A DNA stretch of 64,000 nucleotides, from assembly GCF_022539665.2 (NCBI RefSeq), contig NC_081335.1:8742001-8806000 (forward strand), in the 5' to 3' direction. Positions 53,409-64,000 of this stretch are shown here, piece after piece. The notes under the pieces are model-generated. The model was given only the letters and a program-made list of their open reading frames with translations, was not told the origin of the DNA and searched no databases. The position numbers and the translations under genes were made by a program. This stretch comes from Daphnia carinata (taxonomy: Eukaryota; Arthropoda; Branchiopoda; Diplostraca; Daphniidae). How positions within the stretch are numbered: the first letter of the stretch is position 1; every line of letters begins with the position of its first letter.

Positions 53409-54342
53409 GATGAACACTTGTCGGCCAGCAGTCGATACTTAAGCACTGGACACGTTGTTTGAGGAAAAAAAAGGTGGGCCAAATGTTAAGTCACGACTGA
53501 AGAAAAATCAGTGAGGGCAACGACAATACATCGTCAGATCTCGACGCTGTTCAGCCAACGCCAAGTCAACGCCGTCTACATTATTTTCTTCTCGTTTTTT
53601 TTCTTTTATCAAAAGGGTGTACCAATCTAAGATAAGAGACTAAGCAGATATGTTTTTTGGTGAGCTTCGTATACGCCATGATGTACCGTACAACACGTGG
53701 TAGTTTAATGGACGGCTGCTGCTAAATTGAGTTGCTAAAACGTGGGACTGCCACACTACGCAATCCAAAGACTGGAATGTTTTGTGGAATTTAAGACCTC
53801 AATGAGAATAAACAACATGACATTTAGTAGTCGGTCGTAAAAGGTAAAAATTAAGGTGTGTGACATTTTACGTCACAACAGATAAGAAAACAATGAAAAG
53901 GTGAAAACTTTGTTATGGCAGGTGTTTGCTTATGCAAGAGTTTCACTTCCTTCGATTTACATAATTTTTCTTTCTTTTAAAGGTCACACCAGTTGCACCA
54001 TTGTTATTTATCGGTTCAATTGATGTGTGTTGACGTCGAAAGTTTAAGAGTTCAAATTCCATTGTTCACCTAGACATCGTCGTTCAGATGTGTCAAATGT
54101 CTCCAGGCGTCAACAATCATCGAATTTGTGTCAACCCACGTCAGTTTTTTGTTTTAGTTGCTTTACAAATCTTGCGTCGCATAAGTAAAGAAAGAAAACG
54201 TATCTCAAGTAAGAGATAAGAAGATTGTCCCAAAAATGTTTGCCATAAATTAATCGTCTGAGTGCATGCACAAACGTCTGTATTTTTCATGGGCTAGTAG
54301 TACTAAAACTAAACAGCAGATGGCCACGAGGTACAATGTCAA
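53409..54342. other. Intergenic
   Basis: Probable promoter of the kinase and 3' flank of the GH7 gene. No gene recognised. Confidence 0.4.
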
Positions 54343-55501
54343 TTAAACAGTTGAGCCAATCGGACCGATTTTAATGTTGCCGAAACTTGTGTAAGGATTG
54401 GGATTTTGATAAATTGGGCATGGGCCGTTAGGTTCGTTGTCCATCCAAGTCATGCTGTTTGGATCGCTGGGACTGCCCCACATGGACATGGACAAGACCA
54501 TGCCTTTTCTCATACCCTGCGACATGCCGTACGATACGCCTCCTTGGCTGTTTGACTGCCCAAAATGGTTGCAGTAACCATCGGAAAGTCCGTTGTAACC
54601 ATCAAAGGTCGGTTGCTGAATCGTGCGTCCGTTCTGGATGTAGAAACGTTGAATCTCTTTGAGATCGCCATTGTCAGTTCCATCGACGGTGACGAATCGA
54701 GTGACGACGGTAAACTTTTGCGTGCTGTCCAACTGGTAGCCGGAGCCGCGACCGTAAAATGTTTTGGCGCCTCGGGCATAAGTATTAAAAGCGCAGCCGT
54801 AAGGATCGCATTGGCCATTGAGGCAAGGATGAGTCGTGTAGACATTGGCCAAACTATTGGCTTCCCAAATGTCCAGCTCGTCGCAAGAAGGACGTCCAGG
54901 CTCAGCTGGTTGGGCATCGCAATAGCCTGTGCCGTACATGGCTCCAGTGTAACCGGAACTGGCCTGGCCACCATCGCTTTCCATCGTGATGAAATAGAGG
55001 GCCGAATTCATGCCACAGCCTGTCGCAGTCACGTCCACCTCGAAAGACAGTTCCTTATTGAGCAGATAAAACATTCGATACCTGCAAGAGATAGGTATTT
55101 AATTATATCGATTATTAAAACGTGTGTTTGTACGATACCGATTGGAATTCGGGCCGGTGGTGAGAAAAGTTCTTGCTCCGTTCGAGGGCCAATTGGCCAA
55201 CGTCATTTGATTGCCATCGAATTTAATTCCCCATCCAGACTCATATTCGGCTTGGCTAGGATTCTGTGTGTCAAAAATGAAACAATAAGATTTGAATCAC
55301 TGTCGAATTAGAAATACAAATTACTAGGTAGCAGTTGTAGGGATCTCCGCAGCCAGTCCAACGGTAATCGAGAACGACCCCAGTGTTCTCTTGTTGACAG
55401 TTGCCGGGGCCGTAACAGACCTGGATGCCCATACTGGCCTGACGCGACTCTGTTGCTGCCGCAACGGCCATGAGGCCGGCGAGAAACACTAGTCTGATCA
55501 T
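54343..55501 (-). CDS. GH7 cellulase (cellobiohydrolase-type), compact form
   Basis: Three exons on the minus strand: 55501-55325, 55263-55139 and 55081-54343; 1041 nt, 346 residues. Signal peptide MIRLVFLAGLMAVAAATES. GH7 hallmarks: VVLDYRWTGCGDPYNCY, NKELSFEVDVTATGCGMNSA, YGTGYCDAQ, the catalytic signature CDELDIWEANS (E169, D171, E174, the retaining E-x-D-x-x-E triad), TTHPC with the conserved His, and GNIKIGPIGST at the end. It hydrolyses beta-1,4-glucan from chain ends or internally, probably in the gut. It is about 90 residues shorter than fungal Cel7A catalytic domains: a Cys-rich N-terminal segment and the loop before the catalytic motif are reduced. No linker or CBM follows. Animal-type short introns (57-61 nt) show it is genomic, not contamination. 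Confidence 0.93.
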
Positions 55502-55550
55502 GTTGAATACCGTTGCAAGTCTGAACTTTTTCGGACCAATTTATGTGGCA

Positions 55551-55557
55551 TTTTATC
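55551..55557 (-). promoter_or_regulatory. Possible TATA-like element of GH7 gene
   Basis: GATAAAA on the minus strand about 50 nt upstream of the start codon, with a TCAGAC initiator-like sequence about 33 nt downstream. A very short 5' UTR is implied. Confidence 0.4.
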
Positions 55558-58550
55558 ATGTGTTGTTTTCACTTTATCTTGGTCATGTCCACGTGCTCAG
55601 AACGTTCTCCTGTTACCAAAACTAGGAAAGTAACTTCAGTATAACAGGTGATATAACAATAAAATGATAGTCAATATTGATTTGCACTACTGGACGATCG
55701 TCGATATCTGGCGGGAATTAAAATACAATGTTTGTTGTGGTCTTGGGAAAAACGTTGGGCCAAAAGTCGACTACTGAACTATGCCGTTGACTTTATTTAT
55801 CACCTTGCTAGGGCATTATGGGGCTGATTTACGTGTAAACAAATAAAAAAAGCAGGGATCAGGAATATGAACCCACATGTTCAGCAAACATTATCTGTTT
55901 GAGTAGTCGTTACGACTCGATACAAGTCTATTTACCTAAACCCACAAAGTACTAGTCAATTTAATACCTTATTTGAACCAATAATTTGTCTCATTTTTAA
56001 GATTTTTATAAATTTTTTATCTATTTTTTCTTGTAAGTTGAAACTAGGTCTGGCTAACTGATTCAACGCGTCGTCTGCTCTGGATCATCGCTCATTTTCA
56101 GTAACAATGGAAGGAGCAAGAAGGTCGAAGGTAAGTGCTCTTTTACTTAATTTAACAGTTTGATAATCTTTTGGATAAATGATCTTTATAGTGATTGGTG
56201 GTAAATATATATCTTATTCAATTTTGTGTTGCAAACTTGGCATTGGCTTCTATATTGATAAATGGTACGCCACAGCCAGTCGTTGGCACAACGTGGCTAG
56301 CCCTCTGGATTTTGGGCGCCTTCGTACTTCAGGAATTTAGGTTTGTAAAATATACCACAAAATGAATTGCTTTTGTGACTAAGTTGTTTAAATTAAATCT
56401 TTAATTTATTTGCTTGTTAACTTTGCAGATTACAGTTACAAATGCCATGAAAGTATTTATTGATTAAACATTGTTTTACATTTTTAGACGAGGAGACAGG
56501 CTTTGCTGGGCTGCAAAGCAAACAACTAGAAATTGTCATTAGATAGTGTAACTAGATCTTTTGACAGCTGAATTCGTCACTTAAAAAATTTCAAAGAAGA
56601 CAAAATCAGAGCATGTCTAGAAGTTATGACTGAACGTAAGTAAACAGTGCTAAAGTACAGGATTATAGAAATTGCATACCATTTACAATTGTTTTTAATC
56701 CCTTGTATTGTAGGTAAGAGTCCTTTTGGGATTTCTGCTTGCATCCGAGACTCTTCCCCATCCCCAGCTTAAACATTCATTCTCGTCTCCAGTTGGTCAA
56801 GAATTCATCTAAAATGTGGTACTTGTTTGCTCACTAGACATTGTTTACATTGTTTCTCATCATGCATGAATTTCTGTTTCACTCACAAATGTGCTGAATA
56901 GGTATTTTGCTACTGGAGTTTTAATTGGATGCGTGACGTACGGTTGGCAACGCAGTCGTGAAATCCAAATTGTTGTGTATCGCGTGACGGCATTCAAATG
57001 AGAACCTGCTATTGTGTGGCTGCCTGATTGTATATTAATGCGCATACGGACTTGTCTGCGTGCCTGCACATATCGATCGTCCGTTGTCTATTGTTGGCCA
57101 AATTTTGCGAGAGACTTAAATTGCCTGCAGAAAATAGACCCCCCCCCCCCCCATTAATCGGTAAGGAACATCTCAACGGCCAATGCCCGGCCATAGCATT
57201 AATGCTAATGTAATTGCAACATTTTGAGGGCATGTCTAGAGCCACACCTCCAAGGACTTGTATTGTTTATTAAACTCTTTAGTCCATTCATTTAACGTTA
57301 GGTTAATTATTTTCAAGGAACCTCGGGATAGAACCGTCTACGTGTGAATCATCTTTTGAAAATCCGCCATTTGGCCGTCTGAGATGCCCGTTTTGCCATG
57401 ATGGTTTCCATTTCCTTGCAGAGCCTGGCTGTTGGCAACAAAGCCAACGTGTTCCTGCACAGCAATTCAAACACTTGTAAGTACAAGGTTTATTCGACAA
57501 TAATTATCTTATTAGGCCTTAATCGATATTCCTTTTTACCTTAGCCCTCATTCACATCGTGTGGAAGGAATGAATACCTTTATCGCATGTCAAAGATAAG
57601 GAGAAACTACTTTAAATTGGTGAGTGCAATTTATTCATCGTTCCGTACATCTCCTTTTCGCCCTTCCGGCATTCCTTTGTTATTTACTAATTTAAAAAGA
57701 TAAAAATAGGTACCGGTTAATTATGCACGTACACGTTATATTTGAATGGAAGTAGCGTGATGCATAATTTTTAACTGTCGGGGCCTTTTTTTTGGATCGT
57801 TTTCGAACAGTAGACAAACATAGATGGCTCTTAGCCTTGATTTGTGGTGAAGGACTTTTACGAGTTTCAACAGTAACCTCATTTGTTATTCATATTTTAT
57901 GAGATGGGATGTAAATGGAGGACCATTTTGCAGTTGCATGCAAAAAAAACTTTTTTTTTTTTTCTAAATAACTCGTTTGCTTTTCTTGCGCCCTTTCTCG
58001 GCGCCATTAAAAATGGAAGTGGCAGCCATTTTCTCTCGAGTAAATGGCGCTTTAGTATTTTATGTGGTCGAAATTTGTTCCTTTTTTGCGTAGGAAATGG
58101 CCGACAAATGAAAAGTTCAATTGATAAGCGGTGCGATGTGCCCCGAAAGACGTTAAAGTCACGTGACTGGCGATTGAATTACGCTCGTAAATGTCGTCGT
58201 TGACTAATAGGCGCATCAATTCGTTTCCGTTGGCTGCAATGATCTTTAACGACTTTAAAACATGTTTTTCTTTTCCAGCTGTATTACGAAGAGCTGATCG
58301 TTCAACCAATGGCAGAGCGTCTTGTTGTATACAACGGAAATCGCATTCAGGAGACCGTTCCCGTTAGCTCGCACTATTGCGCGTTTTCGTTGGCGGGAGA
58401 TAACACTTTGATTCGTCCAAAGAGGATTCTGTATAAAGTTATATTTTTCAATTTCTTTTTAATTAAACAAAATTATTTCATTTTCTATTTTGGCAATTTA
58501 ATTGAATTTTAGGGGAAAAGTGTTAACTTACCTGTGGATGCTGAATAAGA
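55558..58550. other. Long intergenic stretch, 3 kb
   Basis: No gene is supported. A homopolymeric C tract lies at about 57130-57143. The sequence around 56107 (MEGARRSK then a good donor) does not continue in frame and may be a noncoding transcript. An isolated exon-like piece at about 58280-58440 (LYYEELIVQPMAERLVVYNG) has an acceptor but no partner. Confidence 0.4.
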
Positions 58551-59080
58551 GTTAAATATTTAAATCAGCCTCTGCAATATTGCCATCCTTTATGAGTGGT
58601 CGACACGCCTCAGGACATTCGTTGGCTTTTCCCGACCAGCCTCCGATATTGCCAAAAGCAAAGCCAATCCGTTGACTTGGAAACGGATTGAAAATTTGGC
58701 AATCACATTTTTTCATTAAGGGATCAAGTTTTACAATAGTAACTATCATATCATTTGATTAATTTTATCCAATATTAGTTAATTATTTCCAAAAAAAAAA
58801 AGATAGGTTTACGACAACGTGTTGACTTGTGACGCTGTCCGGCATTTATAAAAATCCTCTTCTAACCTTGATTGGGATCTCGTGCTCTGGGCAAGTTTAG
58901 AAAGGCACATGCTTTTTATTTATGTTTAAAAAGTATTAAATCATTTGAAGGCATCAGTGAAATTTAATAGGAATTATACCAGCCAAAACAGAGACACCTT
59001 GCCGAGGATGATCTCTCATCGTTTGAAAACGTGTCATTTGATCGCAGCCATTCTTGCACGGCATCAATTTCCCTCTGCAA
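58550..59080 (-). pseudogene. Fragment of the type II membrane protein family (paralogue of the 8803-10225 gene)
   Basis: Two decayed pieces on the minus strand. Near 59080-58985, REIDAVQEWLRSND matches REKDAVIEWLASD of the intact gene, then a one-base frameshift separates it from MRDHPRQGVSVLAG (intact: MRDHHAHCTSILAG). Near 58690-58560, FPSQRIGFAFG and ECPEACRP match FPTKRIGVLFI and VCPKKCRP. The intervening WGAK/YDQLLL exon is not detectable and no upstream exons are seen. Confidence 0.7.
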
Positions 59081-62067
59081 AATGAACGCCGTCAATGTTC
59101 CGTTAGTTGTAAACATGGACATCGAGGACTACTAGGAAACGCCACATTTGCGATTCGAGTCGTCGGGAAAAGGTCGTGATCTATTGGCTCACGTCTTGAC
59201 CTTTGGCAGCTGTTGGTAATACGACGTTTGTTTTGGATCTAATCCGGCATGTTGCAGAGGTCAACGTTATTGTAGTACACGCTGCAGAGGTGGCCGTAAA
59301 CTGGCCCATCGCTATTGAAATTATAGTGACAATCCCGGGGTAACTATCAGCGTGAAATAACGTTTCGTTTGACCGAATAATGCGTAGGCAATTTTTTTTT
59401 TCAGATTTCTTCCACGGCTCGATGACTCGCACGTCCACTAGCTCCGTTTTTTTTTTTTTTTTGGCGCGTTGACTCCCTTTGGCACTTGCACAACGGTGAA
59501 ATTAACAATCTGTTATCGATTTCTTGGCAAACTGGAGATGCCGTTTCAGCAACAAGTAAATACGTTTTCCGTTAAAATAATGCAGAAATGCAAGTGACTA
59601 CTAAAACGATGGCCACGAAAGAGCTTTGAAATGATTCATTATTCAATTAATCATTTCTTTTCTACTAGGGTCACGTACGCCACCAATTCCTGTGTGTGCA
59701 CACTCGAGAAATGAACAGCCCCGAGATTTTCTATCATCGCAGTGTCACGGGGTACGAATTCAACAGTGACTGGTCGTATCATTTTACGTCCCCATATATG
59801 GAAATATTAGTACGTATTTTGCTATTGATTTTAACCCACACATATGTATAGATTAATGTACGAGCTCTTAACGCGGTCAACGTAAGCCGTAGCTCAGTGC
59901 ACACCCTTTTCGGGGTGTTGGTCGAAAATTGAAAATGCCAACGACGTACTTTTTCCTCTCCAAAGAAGCAAAGTCACGTGTTTTGGCTAAATGATGAAGT
60001 ACGATATCGCGCACGAACCGGTTTAATTGCACTTGTCAATTTTTATTTTATTATCTTAGCTGCGTGAATCGATTGCTTTTAAAATGCAAATGGAGAAATG
60101 TGCGAGTCCTGGCTGAACTTTGTCTCTACAGAGGAGATACACGCAAGATAAGGATGTTTTCGAGAAAACCGGGCGTGTGTTGTATTAAGCAGGTTAGGTG
60201 GAAACGTGAGTTATCTCGCCCCATTATCATTGTGAAGGTAAGAAATTAAATTAAAGTGTTTATTTGAATTGTTTGCTGGACGAACTATTTTTGTCTTGAT
60301 AGGTAAACAAAGAGATTTGTATGAAATGGGAGAGTTAATTCATTTTTCCTTTAGGGATGTTGATATTAGAAAGGGTCTAACGACATTCGCTTAATGAGAC
60401 AGATGGTCATCAATTCCCTATGAGTTAAGAGACAAATTTTGGTTCTAATCCAATTTCTTTTTGCGTATCATTTACAGGGGGGAAAGATAGCAGCCGTCTG
60501 TGTCACTGTGAATATTTAGAAGAGAGCTGGTTACGTGCGATTACTCGTGTGGTTTACCACATCACAAAACGTTGTACGTGACCGTCATCATGTTCACACC
60601 GAACGGTAAGGCCAACCGCAATTTCACCAGTAATAGTCAAATGGGAATGTTTTTTTATAAACACATGCTACCTTTCCCTCTCATTAATCATTGACACAAC
60701 ATCTGCACGTTGTGTGGCGAAGCAGAAAAATATGGCGGTGGTGTTGATTTTATCAAAAAAAAAAAGCAGAAAATGAGTGGATACGTGTTTGGTAGTTGCC
60801 ATGCCCCCTCTATCCGCCTCCATTTGGAGGGTGAGTCAAGAACGTGAAAATTGACATTTTCAAAGCAGGAACGAGAAAGAAACAGACGAACCAGGTACTT
60901 GGCAAAAGGGCTCGAACGTTCGAGCCCTCAAAACAACACGACAGATGGCTCAACGATTCTTACCGCACTTGCGCACTGCGCATCCTGTCATCCCTCACGT
61001 AGGCCTCTGTTTCTCCAGCCTTTAAGGGCAAGTATCATAACGTGATTAACTCCTTACAAACTTGATACTAATTTTAGTAATAATGGATAATGTTTTTTGT
61101 TTTTCAGATTTGAACTCTACGGATGAACACGTCGATACGTTTACGCGTTTGACAAGGACAGTTGCAGTAAGTGAGAAAAAAAAAAAGAAATAGCCTACAG
61201 CTGAATTGCTGTGTACTTGGGTGCACATGCTTTCAGTCACGTAGGCTATGGGTACGCACGCTTTCTTTTTCGCCGAAAACACACACACGGGGTTGCTCGC
61301 GGTCAGCAGTTGAAAAACCAGTTGTGATGTCAACTTGCTTACTGAGAAAAAAGCAAACATTATTCCCCGGGAAATAGTTCCGCAATTGGAAATGCATTCG
61401 ATGCTTACGTAATGAATGCGTGGGTTCAAAAGCGATACTAAATTATAAGTTGAATGGCACTCGCGGCCATTTCTCATTTGACAAAAAATGCACTAAAAAT
61501 GAGTAAAGTGGGCATTAATAGCTGCCATTTTCTATGGTGGCCGATGTATTTCCCTTCTAAAAAAAAAAGAAGCAAGGTCTGTAAAAAAGGTTTTTTTGTG
61601 TATGTGTTTAGGGATCGACGGACAGGGTGGTACGGTAATGGTACGTGGCCGTAGACTCCGCCTCTCACTCACGATTACGTATTTTTGTTTTCCTCCCCCT
61701 CCCCCTCTTAACAGTCGGATGGTGTACGTGATCTCCGCAAAATGAACTTCAGTTGGGTCCACACCGTTGGATCCTGACGGTCGCTACGGGCAGTTGCTGC
61801 AAACATTTTTTCATAATTTTTTTTTTTTTTAATTTTTGTATAAAGGAAACGTTATTCTCGTACGAAAAGTATACTTATATAGAGGTGTGTTATTTCGAGA
61901 CGTTGGCTTGTTTGTCAACACTCGTCGAGACAGTTTGACATTTTTGTTAGCAGACGCATATGTAGGCAAGCGGTTTGAATTTCAACCGCAGTGGGTCTCT
62001 GCCGGTCGTCCATAAAACGTTACTTTGAAAACCAAAATAATATCTCGTGTGGCAAAGGCCTTCAGTC
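59081..62067. other. Intergenic, upstream of the EGLN gene
   Basis: No complete gene. A possible exon pair, 59671-59812 (reads REMNSPEIFYHRSVTGYEFN in frame) and 60060-60116 (LRESIAFKMQMEKCASPG-stop), has splice-like borders but is unassigned. A 59-nt exon-like piece at 61108-61166 might be an untranslated 5' exon of the EGLN gene. Several ACGTG motifs lie at 60.5-61.7 kb. Confidence 0.35.
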
Positions 62068-62965
<898 letters not shown>

Positions 62966-64000
62966 TTTTTTATTTTCATCACAAGTCTTTTGTCCTCAAA
63001 GTCATTTCTCTGTGTGCCATTTTCCTAAGCCGCAGTCGACGTTCGCATCCTTTTTTCCCATTATCTATTAAAAATCGTGGACATTTTTTTTTAATACGAT
63101 ATTTCTTTTAAATTGTGATTTTTTTTTTGTACATTAAAAGCAAAGGCGAGGCTCGTTCGCCAACTAATTCGGCGTTAAAATTTCGTTCAAAAATACATTT
63201 GGGCAATAAATTGAGCTATATATTGATGCCAATTGGGTTTTTTTTTGGCCTTTGAATATTCAGCGAGCGACGAAAATAAAACTGCAACGCTTACAAAAAA
63301 AGTAAGTTTTTTTATTTAGAAAAAATGCATCGTATTTTTTGCAATCGCAGGATGTGCCTCATATTACGCCGCGATTGAATTTCATAACTGATGGAATGCG
63401 TGACCATGGTCTGACGGTTGTTGCACTCGGCTTGTTGGCCGATAAAATCAGGGGCTTTGCTCCTGGACGTCTTTCACTTTTCCAGATTTACATTACCAAT
63501 ATCTGTACTACATAACATCACCTGCTTTACTCTGATATATAACTAAACGATTCTACGGCCGTAGGTGTAAAAAGCCCCTGGAGTACATGTCGATAATACT
63601 TATTAACCTTGTATATTACCGTACAAGGCAATCCTCCATTGCATTTACAGGTACTTGTTATGTAAGTAGTAAACGAGTTGTCAACTGATTGTTTGGTGTA
63701 ATCAACCTAAAACAGCTAGCAAACTTCTTTTTTCAAGTGCAACCATCGTGATGAAGCCGTGACTTTATTTTTAAGTGAAATTACGTCAATCTATTGCCAA
63801 TTAGCAAAAAAGGACACTCTTGGCATTGATAAATAGCTTTTTCATGTCGTCACCACGCGTCGCCATTGTCAGCAACTTGGCGTTTGGCAACTTCAACCGG
63901 TTCGTAATTTGCCATGGACGACTAACTGTTTTTTTAAGTATTACTTTTAAAATCTTTTTGTTTTTACTACAATAACTCATACTTATGCAATTTAAATGAA
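62966..64000. other. Intergenic, 3' of EGLN gene
   Basis: 3' UTR and unassigned AT-rich sequence with several T-runs; no coding signal recognised to the window end. Confidence 0.4.

Noticed and set aside
54565-55311. 248-codon plus-strand open frame over the GH7 gene
   Set aside because: Antisense to the GH7 catalytic exon; the sense strand has the family motifs.
54343-55501. GH7 gene as fungal or algal contamination
   Set aside because: It lies between arthropod genes, has 57-61-nt introns like its neighbours and an animal-like compact form.
57127-57145. C homopolymer as a functional element
   Set aside because: A simple homopolymer tract without surrounding structure; could even be length-miscalled.

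Overview
The window is nuclear genomic DNA of a small crustacean, almost certainly a cladoceran of the Daphnia type. The evidence is: very short spliceosomal introns (mostly about 50-75 nt), dense genes with tandem paralogue arrays, an endogenous GH7 cellulase, ionotropic receptors, astacin with a ShK tail, and small secreted Thr/Val-rich proteins. The species cannot be fixed from sequence alone. Nearly all genes are multi-exon, so each CDS entry gives the gene span, with exon coordinates in the evidence. For the main genes the predicted exon lengths sum to a multiple of three, which supports the models.

Layout. (1) 0.8-10.2 kb, glycosylation-type genes: a GT31-like glycosyltransferase on a long Cys-periodic coiled-coil stalk (+), two tandem GT10 alpha-1,3-fucosyltransferase-like genes (+), and a five-exon type II membrane protein of an uncharacterised arthropod family (-). 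(2) 11.4-17.8 kb: two tandem bifunctional PAPS synthetase genes (+), which supply the sulfate donor. (3) 18.2-32.2 kb: three tandem, apparently intact ionotropic receptor genes (-). Each one is convergent with a PAPS synthetase copy: the functional PAPSS-2 for the first, and internally deleted PAPSS pseudogenes for the other two. A convergent PAPSS/IR pair was therefore duplicated as a unit. (4) 33.1-34.1 kb: two small secreted proteins in a very compact arrangement. (5) 36.9-42.4 kb: two tandem 11-exon carboxylesterases (+). (6) 43.0-44.8 kb: astacin metalloprotease (-). (7) 46.1-48.0 kb: ABHD18-type alpha/beta hydrolase (+). (8) 48.8 kb: tRNA-Asp(GTC). (9) 49.6-50.7 kb: secreted Thr-rich/aromatic protein with a GC-AG intron (+). 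(10) 51.0-53.4 kb: PKA catalytic-subunit-like kinase (-). (11) 54.3-55.5 kb: GH7 cellulase (-). (12) 58.5-59.1 kb: decayed fragment of the type II protein family (-). (13) 62.1-63.0 kb: HIF prolyl hydroxylase (EGLN/PHD) (+).

No operon logic applies. The theme is local tandem duplication (GT10, PAPSS, IR, carboxylesterase). The left end groups glycan-building enzymes beside the sulfate-donor enzyme, a suggestive but unproven neighbourhood. Secreted digestive or detoxifying enzymes (carboxylesterases, astacin, GH7) lie to the right, and the hypoxia-sensor gene closes the window.
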